A stretch of DNA of 64,000 bases. It comes from UBA6912 sp041611095. Lineage in GTDB: Bacteria; Actinomycetota; Acidimicrobiia; Spongiisociales; UBA5794. The position numbers and the translations under genes were made by a program. Below the pieces are notes generated by a model. That model ran no database searches. It worked only from the letters and a program-made list of their open reading frames with translations, and was not told the origin of the DNA. How positions within the stretch are numbered: position 1 is the first letter of the stretch; each line of letters opens with the position of its first letter. The stretch spans positions 77,701 through 141,700 of the forward strand of contig JBFINP010000003.1 in NCBI GenBank assembly GCA_041611095.1, given 5' to 3'. Positions 1 through 7,680 of this stretch are shown here, piece after piece.

Positions 1-1996
1 CCGGTAGCGCCGTCACCACGTCCTTGGGGGCGTTCTCCACGTATCCCGCCGGTTGCTGCACAGCCGCTCCGTACGTGAGGTTCACGACGCGGAAGCCGCT
101 GCCCAACAGCCCGTTGTGCTGCACCACCGGCTGTGTCACCAGGTAGGTGCCGTCGCCGGCCGGGGTGGCATAGCCGTCGTTGGGGATCACCCGGTCGTCC
201 TCGTTGGTGTGGGAGTCCCAGGCGATCGCCTGACGTCCCAGGATCTCGAAGTTGACGAGGTGCAGGTGCACCGGATGGGCGTCGCCGGTGACGTTCCAGA
301 CCTCCCACTCCTCCGTGGAGTCGAGGTCGGGATTCTCCGTCGTCGGGCTGTGCCAGGCGACGGTTCCCTCCATCTGACCGACCAGCCCGGCGTTCACATA
401 CTCCGGCGTGGCCGGCCAGTTGATCGCATTACCGAGGTAGTCCGTCGCCGGCTCTGCGGTGCCGAGCAATGGCTGGAGTCGCCCGAACTCGTCCATCCCC
501 TCGAACAAGGCCACCTTGCGGGTCCGGGTGGGGACAGGCACGACCGGCCCGAACGTGATGCCCGTCGGGCTGACATCCGGCACAGCTGCGTCGAGGGGCA
601 GGACCACGTCGAACGCCATGATCCGGTCGGTCTCGCCGAACACCTGAGGCCCGGGGATGTCCCCGCCGAAGGGCTCGTCGCCGCCGATGTTCTTCATGAG
701 AACGCGATTGCCCGGCGTCACGCTCTTGAAGTCGAAGATGACGTCGTAGCGGGCGCCGGTCTCGATCAGCAACGTGTCCACCGTCGTCGGGCTCGAGGCG
801 AGGCCTTGGTCGCTGCCTACGATCGTGAAGTCGAGTTGCTGAATCGCCGCCGAGAAGTCCGTGGCGCCCGACGGTACCTCGAAGAACTGCGCCACCAGGA
901 AGCGGCTGTCGCAGCCGTTGAGGAAACGCAGCCGGTAGTTACGCGGCTCGACAGCCATCACGGGCCAGATCTTTCCGTTCACCACCATGTGATCGCCGAA
1001 GAACTCGGCGAGCCCGGTGGGTCCGCCTCCGACAAAAGGCGGGTCCGGCAGCACGACCTCCTCACCGGTGATGAAGTCGTCGTAGAACGGATCCCCCGGG
1101 AACGCCGGGTAGAACAGCTCGCCGGTCTCCTTGAACATGCGGTCCTGGATGGCAAATGCCGCCTCGTAGGGATACGCCGGAAGATCCAGCGGGTTTCCGG
1201 AGAGCCCGGTGTCATCGTCGTCCCGGACGATGTAGAAGCCCGCCATACCGGCGTAGACGTTGAGCCGGGTGATCCCCAACGCATGGTCGTGGTACCACAG
1301 CGTCCCCGCCGGCTGGCTGTTGTCGTACAGATACTTCTTGTCGACCCACTGCGGGCCGCGAATCGTATAGCCGGGGCTGAAGAAGAACTCCGGGTTCCCG
1401 TCGAACTCGAAGTCGCTATGACCGCCGTGGACGTGGGTCACGATGGGGACCCCGTCCTTCTGGAACGTGTACTGCTCGTAGCCGGACAGGCTGTAGGCCC
1501 AATGCAGGCTGGTGTCCAGGACGGGACGGCCTGTGTAGTTACCGAATCCGACGCTGGAGTTGTCCTTGCCGGTGAGCAGATAGGGCAAGTTGCCGAGCTT
1601 GTTCTGCCACTTCACCTCCAGCGGCTCGCCAGAGCGGACCTGGAACGTCTTGCCGGGCCACGTGTAGGGCTTCTTGTCGGCGTAGCCCCAGATGGTCGTG
1701 GGGACGGCGGTGACCCCGTCGGGTCCCATCAGTCCGGTCCAGGTGACGTCCTGGCTCACCGCGACGGTGATCGACCCCTTGGAGGTGTCGTAGAAGAAGG
1801 TCGGATCCAGCGCGTTGGGCACGGCGGCGACGAACTTCGGCTGGAGGGCCGGATCGCTCAAACCTGGCCCCTGGGTGGCGGCGAGCGCCCGGGCGGTGCG
1901 GCCCACGGGGGACCGAACGAGGCCACCGGGCGCCAGCACGCCAAACCCTGCGGTCATTCCCGTCAGCTTGAGGAAGTCACGTCGCGACACGCGCAT
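1..1996 (-). CDS. Tat-exported multicopper oxidase (3' end outside the window)
   Basis: About 665 residues are visible; the reading frame runs off the left edge, so the C-terminus is missing. The N-terminus is a twin-arginine signal (SRRDFLKLTG, then a hydrophobic stretch), so export is by Tat. Copper-site motifs are seen in order: HVHGGH near residue 187, LWYHDH near residue 232 and HPVHLH near residue 573. The last HCH-type copper motif expected in this family would lie beyond position 1. The arrangement fits the CotA/bilirubin oxidase/laccase-like multicopper oxidases, which oxidise phenols, bilirubin or metals with reduction of oxygen to water; the substrate cannot be told. The ATG at 1996 has a purine-rich AGAGAGG upstream. 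Two TauE/SafE genes lie upstream on the same strand after a 175-nt gap. Confidence 0.9.
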   Translation of the reverse strand, partial: MRVSRRDFLKLTGMTAGFGVLAPGGLVRSPVGRTARALAATQGPGLSDPALQPKFVAAVPNALDPTFFYDTSKGSITVAVSQDVTWTGLMGPDGVTAVPTTIWGYADKKPYTWPGKTFQVRSGEPLEVKWQNKLGNLPYLLTGKDNSSVGFGNYTGRPVLDTSLHWAYSLSGYEQYTFQKDGVPIVTHVHGGHSDFEFDGNPEFFFSPGYTIRGPQWVDKKYLYDNSQPAGTLWYHDHALGITRLNVYAGMAGFYIVRDDDDTGLSGNPLDLPAYPYEAAFAIQDRMFKETGELFYPAFPGDPFYDDFITGEEVVLPDPPFVGGGPTGLAEFFGDHMVVNGKIWPVMAVEPRNYRLRFLNGCDSRFLVAQFFEVPSGATDFSAAIQQLDFTIVGSDQGLASSPTTVDTLLIETGARYDVIFDFKSVTPGNRVLMKNIGGDEPFGGDIPGPQVFGETDRIMAFDVVLPLDAAVPDVSPTGITFGPVVPVPTRTRKVALFEGMDEFGRLQPLLGTAEPATDYLGNAINWPATPEYVNAGLVGQMEGTVAWHSPTTENPDLDSTEEWEVWNVTGDAHPVHLHLVNFEILGRQAIAWDSHTNEDDRVIPNDGYATPAGDGTYLVTQPVVQHNGLLGSGFRVVNLTYGAAVQQPAGYVENAPKDVVTALP

Positions 1997-2171
1997 GGTC
2001 TGAGCCTCTCTCTCACGTGACGGCCTCGCGCCGTCAACCGCTGCGCGGGATCACCACGGGCGGAGAGCCACCGGCTCGACCCTGGCCGGCCTTCCCGGGC
2101 GCTGGACCCACCAAAGGGCATGTGGCGACCGCCGGCCAGATGTCAGGCGGACCCAATGTTCGGGACGGTGC

Positions 2172-2549
2172 TCAGCCCTTCGGCCCTGGACGGAGGACGC
2201 CCAGGAGAAGGCGGCCCGCCACGACGACGAGGAGCACCGAGAACATGCGGCGCAGCACGATGGCGTCGAGGCTCAGCGCGAGGCGCGATCCGGCGAGGGC
2301 ACCGAGCACGGCGAAGGCCCCGACGATGACGGCGGTGCGCCACTCGACCCGGCGATTGCGGTGGTGGATGATGGTTCCGATCGCCGCTGTCGGGACGATC
2401 ACCGCCAGCGACGTGCCCTGTGCCACGTGCTGGCTGAACGCAAGGAGGACGACGAGGGCCGGGACGAACACGACGCCCCCGCCAACGCCGAGCGCCGTTG
2501 CCAGCGTCCCCGCTGCGATCCCGATGAGCACCAGGGCGACGACCGTCAT
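2172..2549 (-). CDS. Half-size TauE/SafE family permease, second of a pair
   Basis: 125 residues, almost all hydrophobic, with the glycine-rich signature GVGGGVVFVPALV near residues 22-34 and a downstream FSQHVAQGTS motif. This matches one repeat of the TauE/SafE anion-exporter family, whose usual members are about 250 residues and carry two such repeats. Its ATG overlaps the stop of the upstream half-size gene (ATGA), so the two are co-translated and may form a heterodimer in the membrane. The family exports sulfite, sulfoacetate or other small organosulfur or organic anions; the substrate here is unknown. It sits just upstream of the multicopper oxidase gene. Confidence 0.85.
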   Translation of the reverse strand: MTVVALVLIGIAAGTLATALGVGGGVVFVPALVVLLAFSQHVAQGTSLAVIVPTAAIGTIIHHRNRRVEWRTAVIVGAFAVLGALAGSRLALSLDAIVLRRMFSVLLVVVAGRLLLGVLRPGPKG

Positions 2550-2902
2550 GCGAGCGCCAATCGGGCCGCCGCAAACAACATCACGACCGTGAACGCCAAG
2601 GTGAGTGCTCGTTCGGGAACCTTTCCGAGGTACCGCGCTCCCAGCCAGGCTCCGAGTCCCGACCCGGCGAAGACGATGCCGGCCGCCGCCCAGTCGACCT
2701 CGCCGTCCATGGCGAACGCCAGCAGCGCGGCGGCCGAGGAGGCGACGATCGTGGCGGTGGACGTACCGGAGGCGTTGTGCTGGCTGAAACCCAACATCAG
2801 GACGAGGGCGGGAACCACGATCACCCCGCCGCCCACGCCGAAGAGACCGCTGACGACTCCGGCAGCGATGCCGATCGAGGCGGCGCGGACCACCGTGGGC
2901 AC
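2546..2902 (-). CDS. Half-size TauE/SafE family permease, first of a pair
   Basis: 118 residues from GTG at 2902. It carries the same signature as its neighbour (GVGGGVIVVPALV, then GFSQHNASGTS), so the two are paralogous halves of a TauE/SafE transporter. The start was chosen because a TACACT box stands exactly 6 nt upstream of this GTG, the leaderless spacing seen elsewhere in the window, whereas the frame upstream is not family-like. The stop overlaps the ATG of the second half. Whether each half forms homodimers or the two pair is not visible from sequence. Confidence 0.8.
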   Translation of the reverse strand: MPTVVRAASIGIAAGVVSGLFGVGGGVIVVPALVLMLGFSQHNASGTSTATIVASSAAALLAFAMDGEVDWAAAGIVFAGSGLGAWLGARYLGKVPERALTLAFTVVMLFAAARLALA

Positions 2903-2908
2903 GGCGGG

Positions 2909-2914
2909 AGTGTA
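2909..2914 (-). promoter_or_regulatory. -10 box of a leaderless promoter for the TauE/SafE pair
   Basis: TACACT on the minus strand, 6 nt before the GTG at 2902. Neither a ribosome-binding site nor a clear -35 is visible. Confidence 0.6.
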
Positions 2915-2958
2915 GGGAAGCCGGACGCGTTCGCGTTGAGACGGGAGTGCCCTCGACC

Positions 2959-2964
2959 TAGGCT
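2959..2964 (+). promoter_or_regulatory. -10 box before the lipoprotein gene
   Basis: TAGGCT, 10 nt before ATG 2975. The leader would be at most a few nucleotides long. No Shine-Dalgarno sequence is present. Confidence 0.5.
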
Positions 2965-2974
2965 GCTCGCCGTC

Positions 2975-3628
2975 ATGCGCATCCTTGGTATTGCGCTGCT
3001 TCTCGTACTCACGGCCTGCTCCACCGGTGACACGGAGGTCACCATCGCGCCGGAGCCGCCCGAGCAGATCGTCGAGGAGTGGCTGACAGGGCTCGAAGCC
3101 GTCGATGTCGACGTGCTCGCCGACATCACCGCCGCACACAACGTCGCGCTCGTCGCCGGCGCCGAGAACGGGTTCACGGCGGAACAGATGGTCGCTGTGG
3201 CGGATCAGGGTCTCCCTGCAGCCACGGCGCGCTCGTATTGGACCAGCTTCCGTGACGGCTTCACCGACTTCCTGGTCGTGCCCATGAGCCAGGTCGAGGT
3301 CGGCGGGGTCGGCCGCTTCTCGGTCGATGACGAGCAGTTCGCCGCAGTGGGGATCGCACTAGGTGAGAGCACGGCGGAGGTGCTGCTCCACGCCGAACCC
3401 GACGGCTGGAGAGTCGACCTGGTCGCAACGGTCGGGCCCGCCCTCGCCGTCCAAATCCGGCGCCTCGTCGCAACACTGGTCGACGAGGCCGACGATGACA
3501 TCGCCCGTCGTTATGCCCAGACGGCCTTGGCTTCGCTCGGCGCCGCCCTCGCACGCGATCCGGCCAACCGGGCGCTCGAGCTGGAGATCGAGGCGATCGA
3601 GGACCTCCCGATCGATCTCAGCCGGTAA
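2975..3628 (+). CDS. Predicted lipoprotein of unknown function
   Basis: 217 residues. A short hydrophobic leader ends in a lipobox (VLTAC, Cys at residue 15), so the mature protein should be lipid-anchored outside the membrane. The rest is acidic and predicted helical with no motif I recognise; a region around residues 25-130 has the look of a small alpha/beta NTF2-like domain, but this is only an impression. The ATG at 2975 was preferred to upstream in-frame starts because it begins the signal peptide and follows a TAGGCT box. It is divergent from the TauE/SafE pair and upstream of the aquaporin gene, 92 nt away. Confidence 0.7.
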   Translation: MRILGIALLLVLTACSTGDTEVTIAPEPPEQIVEEWLTGLEAVDVDVLADITAAHNVALVAGAENGFTAEQMVAVADQGLPAATARSYWTSFRDGFTDFLVVPMSQVEVGGVGRFSVDDEQFAAVGIALGESTAEVLLHAEPDGWRVDLVATVGPALAVQIRRLVATLVDEADDDIARRYAQTALASLGAALARDPANRALELEIEAIEDLPIDLSR

Positions 3629-3720
3629 CTCGACGGCCAACCCGCAGCAACGGATGCAAGCTCTCGGCTCGCCGGACATACTCCCCGACACCGAGCGAAC
3701 GTCCGCGAAGGAGACCACCC

Positions 3721-4401
3721 ATGACCCGGCGAGCTCGCGCCATCATCGCCGAGCTACTCGGCACGTTCTTCCTGCTCTTCATCGGCGGCCTCGCCATCTG
3801 GTCGGCGCTCGCCGCCGGCGGGTCGCTCGTCATCATCGCCCTCGGCTTTGGCTTCGCCTTGCTCGCGGGTCTCTACGCCTTCGGCGAGATATCAGGCGGC
3901 CACTTCAACCCCGCAGTCAGCTTGGGCGCCTGGCTCGACACGCGCCTCGATGCGGCCACCTTCGTGCAGTACGTCGTGGCGCAAACCTCAGGGGCAGTGC
4001 TCGCCGGCCTCGCTCTCCTCTGGGCCGCCTCGGGCTCGGACACGTTCGCGAGCGCCCAGGACGGTGTGGCAGCGACGGCCACGGTACCGACCGTGGGCGT
4101 CGTCAGCGCTTTCCTCCTCGAGGCCCTGCTCACCGCGATCTTCGTGGGGATGATCCTCAAGGTCGGCTCGAGCGATCTCATGGGTCCCAGCGCCTTCTTG
4201 GCGATCCCGCTGAGCCTCGTCGCGATCACCCTCGCTGCATCGCCGCTCACGGGTGCCTCGGTCAATCCGGCGCGAACCCTCGGCTCGGCGATCATCGGCG
4301 GGGAGTTCACAGACGTGTGGATCTACCTGACTGCGCCGTTCGTCGGCGGCGCCGCCGGGTGGTACCTCTACCACCTCGTCACGAGGGGCAACGACGCCTG
4401 A
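3721..4401 (+). CDS. Aquaporin / major intrinsic protein channel
   Basis: 226 residues, six hydrophobic segments, with both signature loops: HFNPAV (NPA at 63-65) and SVNPART (NPA at 182-184) followed by the selectivity-filter Arg185. This is a MIP channel of normal bacterial length that conducts water or small neutral solutes through the cytoplasmic membrane. The histidine that strict water channels of the AqpZ type carry about 12 residues before the second NPA seems to be Thr here, so I do not assign water, glycerol or another substrate. A strong AAGGAG lies 8 nt upstream of the ATG. The gene converges on rnpB with a hairpin between them. Confidence 0.92.
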   Translation: MTRRARAIIAELLGTFFLLFIGGLAIWSALAAGGSLVIIALGFGFALLAGLYAFGEISGGHFNPAVSLGAWLDTRLDAATFVQYVVAQTSGAVLAGLALLWAASGSDTFASAQDGVAATATVPTVGVVSAFLLEALLTAIFVGMILKVGSSDLMGPSAFLAIPLSLVAITLAASPLTGASVNPARTLGSAIIGGEFTDVWIYLTAPFVGGAAGWYLYHLVTRGNDA

Positions 4402-4412
4402 CAACATGAGGT

Positions 4413-4436
4413 CGGGGCCCCCTTGCGGGGGCCCCG
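4413..4436. terminator. Bidirectional GC-rich hairpin between the aquaporin gene and rnpB
   Basis: A perfect 10-bp stem (CGGGGCCCCC and its complement) with a TTGC loop, placed between two convergent transcripts. There is no clear T-run on either side, so it may stop transcription by structure or protect 3' ends. The position just past both genes is the main support. Confidence 0.6.
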
Positions 4437-4443
4437 ATGCGTT

Positions 4444-4796
4444 GGGACGAGTCCAGGTGTAAGCCGGATTCTGTCGTGGACGACCATCTCTCTGGGCCCG
4501 CCATTGCTGTGCGGGCTCGTGCGGCCTACCTGGGACGTAGCGGGCGGGCCACCCTGTCCCTGCTTGGCCTTGCTCCGGGTGGGGTTTGCCGAGCCATCCC
4601 GGTCACCCGGGATGCTGGTGGTCTCTTACACCACCGTTTCACCCTTGCCTGTGGCCCGGAGGCCCATCGGCGGTCTGCTCTCTGTTGCACTTTCCGTCGG
4701 GTCGCCCCGCCTGGGTGTTACCCAGCACCGTGCCCTGTGGAGTCCGGACTTTCCTCGACGCAGTTGCGCCGCGGTCGTCCCCCGGGCTCGTCGCCC
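4444..4796 (-). ncRNA. rnpB: RNase P RNA, bacterial type A
   Basis: The catalytic RNA of RNase P, which trims the 5' leaders of tRNA precursors. Read on the minus strand, it has the universally conserved GAGGAAAGTCCGGACTCC block (P4 region, about 4739-4756) and near the 3' end ACAGAATCCGGCTTAC, the other half of P4 and the tRNA-CCA contact region. The two ends (GGGCGACGAG at 4796 and its near complement GGACTCGTCCC ending at 4444) pair as helix P1, which sets the approximate limits at about 353 nt. No protein gene is credible in this interval; open frames across it are chance. Ends are accurate to a few nucleotides. Confidence 0.93.
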
Positions 4797-4799
4797 ACC

Positions 4800-4805
4800 A
4801 CGGTA
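4800..4805 (-). promoter_or_regulatory. -10 box of rnpB
   Basis: TACCGT on the minus strand, about 4-7 nt before the predicted 5' end of RNase P RNA. The -35 region is not recognisable. Confidence 0.5.
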
Positions 4806-4933
4806 CCCCACGCGTAGCGTGAGGCCTACACCCGGCGCAGGCCGGAAACCCCGCCTAGATTGCCGGGCGGGGAGTCGAGTCCGTCAGAGCTCTGGGCGAC
4901 GTCGGCTCGCAGGTATCGACGAGGGGAGAGAGT

Positions 4934-6178
4934 GTGTCCGATCATTCGAAGCGGTGGCGCGAGCGCGTCATCATGGCCGTAGCCCTGGGTCTGATGCTCG
5001 TGGCGATCATGGCGACGCTGGCATCAGGCAACGAGGGCGACGGTGAGGAACCCGCAACGGAAGTGGTGCTCCTCCGTCTCGACGGGGCGGCAAGCGAGAT
5101 CATCTACCTGCCCGGCGACGGCGGAGAGGTCACGCAGGCGATCCTTCTCGACGGATGTGAGGCCGTGGTCGACGACTCGGGCACGGTCTTGATGGACATC
5201 ACCCCGATTCCCCCACCACCCGACGGCGCTCTCGGCATCTTCAAGGGTCTCGGCGTGATCACCGAGGGCCGAGGTGGTGCGGAAGGGGCGTGCGGCAGGG
5301 TCGACGGCCCGTCCGAGGGTCTGGTGTTTGCACTCGCCGGTGAGCTGGCAGAGCGGAGCATCGAGTCTGTCGAGATCGACTTCGAGGCGCGGCGTGACCC
5401 GGTCATCGTGGCGACCATCCTCAACGATGGCGTCGTAGTGGGTGGCGCCGAGCTCGACACGAGCACCGCGGCCGAGGTCGAGACGGCGGAAGGGGGAGCC
5501 GTCGATGGCCGCTTCCGCTGGCTCATCGACCTCGGCATCATCTTCGACGAGCTTCACCTCACGGTCAGTGTGGCGACGCCGGCCGGGCAATTCGCCGTCG
5601 AGTCGGGCTTGCCGGGCACCCCAACAGGTGCCCATGGGCACGAGGAGACCGTGTTCAAGCTGTCGGAGTTCGCGGATGAGGTCGGCTGCGGCGACTTCAC
5701 GCCCGTCGTAGGCGACGGCGAAGAGACGGCCATGGCGAGCTTCCAACGGGGCGAGAACAACGTTGACAAGGGTGGCGACCCCGAGTGCGAGGATCCTGTC
5801 GGATTCAACCTGGACTCGACGGCCTCCGAGGACGAGCAGACGGTCACCTTCGAGTTCGAGACATCGGAGCTGCCGAGCTGGTGGGGGACCTTCGCCTGGG
5901 CGCCGGAGCCTGCAATGGTGCCGATTCCAGCCACGGACCTCGACGAGGATGGCGACGGCGTCGTCGATGGCGTGATCGATTGGTGCAGCGGCTTTGAGAT
6001 CGACGAATCGGGCGAGCCGGTGCCGGACCCGTTCACCGGGCTACCGAAACCGATCATGCCCGAGGGTGAGACGTGGTGCCTCGTCGAGCAGGGCTCCGAG
6101 CTGCTGAACGACGGCACGATGCAGGTGACCCAGGTCATCTACGGCGAATCCGACCCGTCATTCGCTCGTCCCAGGTGA
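4934..6178 (+). CDS. Secreted or membrane-anchored protein of unknown function, paralogue A
   Basis: 414 residues from GTG 4934, which follows GGGGAGAGA. Residues 12-31 form a single hydrophobic segment (signal peptide or anchor); the rest is acidic and predicted beta-rich, suggesting an extracellular domain. It is a clear paralogue of the next gene: both share GPSEGL near the middle, DSTAS then QTVTFEFET, PSW.GTF.WAPEPA, and an almost identical C-terminal end GESDPSFARP. Cysteines occur at matching places (for example in the WC. segments), which suggests conserved disulfides. I recognise no named family. The two genes lie side by side, 254 nt apart. Confidence 0.75.
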   Translation: MSDHSKRWRERVIMAVALGLMLVAIMATLASGNEGDGEEPATEVVLLRLDGAASEIIYLPGDGGEVTQAILLDGCEAVVDDSGTVLMDITPIPPPPDGALGIFKGLGVITEGRGGAEGACGRVDGPSEGLVFALAGELAERSIESVEIDFEARRDPVIVATILNDGVVVGGAELDTSTAAEVETAEGGAVDGRFRWLIDLGIIFDELHLTVSVATPAGQFAVESGLPGTPTGAHGHEETVFKLSEFADEVGCGDFTPVVGDGEETAMASFQRGENNVDKGGDPECEDPVGFNLDSTASEDEQTVTFEFETSELPSWWGTFAWAPEPAMVPIPATDLDEDGDGVVDGVIDWCSGFEIDESGEPVPDPFTGLPKPIMPEGETWCLVEQGSELLNDGTMQVTQVIYGESDPSFARPR

Positions 6179-6432
6179 GTCGTCGCACGCCCGTGGGACG
6201 ACTCCGGTCAGTCGGCTAGCGAACGCGGACACGAGCTTCGGTCCAGACCGTCGGACACGCTCGGGGTCTCCCGGTGCGCCCGTAGCGGCTGCTCGAGCCG
6301 GCCGACAATGACCTCGCGTTTTTTGCAGCATCCGGGATACGCGCTGGGTAGGGTGCATGGCGGGGAAGAGCTGGCAGAACAGCCGCTGTCGCATCGCTGC
6401 CGCGAGGCGGGGGACGGAGAGGGAGGACAACC

Positions 6433-7680
6433 TTGGGCATCCACACACTTTCGCGTAAGCGCGTGCTTGCGCTCTTCGCAGGAGTACTCATCATGGGGTT
6501 TCTGGTCGCTCCGGCGAACCTCGCCGCCGGCCAGGCTCCACCGCCACCGGTCTTCGTCGACCGTGGCGTCTTGATTCTCGAACTGGGTGCCGTCGACCAG
6601 TTCCGGTACATCGCCCCCGATGCCACCGAGACCACGCAGGCGATCACGACGGCCGCGTGCAAGGTCTCGACGAGCGGGGCGCTCGCAACGCTGTCTCCGA
6701 TTCCTTCGACCGGCACCGTCGGCATGTTCGCCGACGGCATCGGTGTGCAGACCAAAGGAGAGAAGGGCGGCAACGGCCAGCCCTGCGGGCAGGCCAACGG
6801 ACCCAGCGAGGGACTCATCCTCGAGCTCGCCGGACAGCTAGCCGGTTACGAGGTGGACTTCTCCGAGCTCGACATCGAGGGCAAGTTCAACGTGACGGTG
6901 GACTTCGGGCTGTATCGCGACGGATCGTTCGTCGCCAACGGGGCCCAGCTCACGACGGGCACGAACTCCGATTCGGGTCCCGACTCCGGTGACGGAGACA
7001 ACTACCGACATCTCCCGGACGCCGCTCCCGACGACCATTGGGACGAGATGCGCATTGTGGTCGCGGGGACCACGCCGAGCGGAGCCTTCTCGCTCGAAGG
7101 CGGCGCCGACGGGACAGCGGCAGAGCCGCTGGGCCTGGGTGCGTCGCTGGGTACGACGGGATCGGTCTTCAAGCTCGTCGAGCGGTTCGATGGCGAGGTC
7201 GATTGTGGAGGGAGCACCATCACTGTCGGCGACTCCACGAATACGGCGCAGGCGACGTTCACTCGCGGCGACGACGACGCCGTGAAGGGTGGAGACTGCC
7301 AACAGCTGATCCTCTACAACTTGGATTCGACGGCCTCGGTGGACGATCAGACCGTGACGTTCGAGTTCGAGACCGAGGAAGCACCGAGCTGGTTCGGGAC
7401 CTTCACCTGGGCGCCGGAGCCGGCCAGCATGCCGGTAGATCCCACCCAGTTCGACGACGGCGCCACCAGCGGAGACCTGCTGTGGTGTGACGGCTTCGAT
7501 GGCATCGACGGCTCGACGGGTAACCCGAAGCCGGTGTTGCCTGAGAACCCACCAAACTCCGGTGAGTTCGACCCGTGGTGCCTCATCGAGCAGACGACGA
7601 CGCTGCTCGGTTCCAACTCGATCCAGGTCACGCAGACGATCTACGGCGAGAGTGATCCCTCGTTCGCACGACCGAAGTGA
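6433..7680 (+). CDS. Secreted protein of unknown function, paralogue B
   Basis: 415 residues from TTG 6433, with GGGAGG about 7 nt upstream. The N-terminus is a classic signal peptide (basic SRKR, a hydrophobic core, then an Ala-rich cleavage region near residue 32). It shares the same order of conserved blocks and the same GESDPSFARP tail as paralogue A, so the pair arose by tandem duplication. Compared with A it has an insertion rich in Asp, Gly and Ser around residues 175-195. The 3' end overlaps by 40 nt the convergent end of the large cyclase gene. The 254-nt gap before it has a possible TAGGGT -10 box near 6349 and no other gene. Confidence 0.75.
   Translation: MGIHTLSRKRVLALFAGVLIMGFLVAPANLAAGQAPPPPVFVDRGVLILELGAVDQFRYIAPDATETTQAITTAACKVSTSGALATLSPIPSTGTVGMFADGIGVQTKGEKGGNGQPCGQANGPSEGLILELAGQLAGYEVDFSELDIEGKFNVTVDFGLYRDGSFVANGAQLTTGTNSDSGPDSGDGDNYRHLPDAAPDDHWDEMRIVVAGTTPSGAFSLEGGADGTAAEPLGLGASLGTTGSVFKLVERFDGEVDCGGSTITVGDSTNTAQATFTRGDDDAVKGGDCQQLILYNLDSTASVDDQTVTFEFETEEAPSWFGTFTWAPEPASMPVDPTQFDDGATSGDLLWCDGFDGIDGSTGNPKPVLPENPPNSGEFDPWCLIEQTTTLLGSNSIQVTQTIYGESDPSFARPK

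Noticed and set aside
53..2020. A 655-codon open frame on the plus strand opposite the multicopper oxidase
   Set aside because: Its translation has no domain and biased composition, while the minus-strand frame has a Tat signal and all copper motifs. It is a GC-rich shadow.
4423..5046. Open frames of 78-207 codons across 4423-5046
   Set aside because: They lie on or across the RNase P RNA gene, whose conserved P4 elements are unmistakable.
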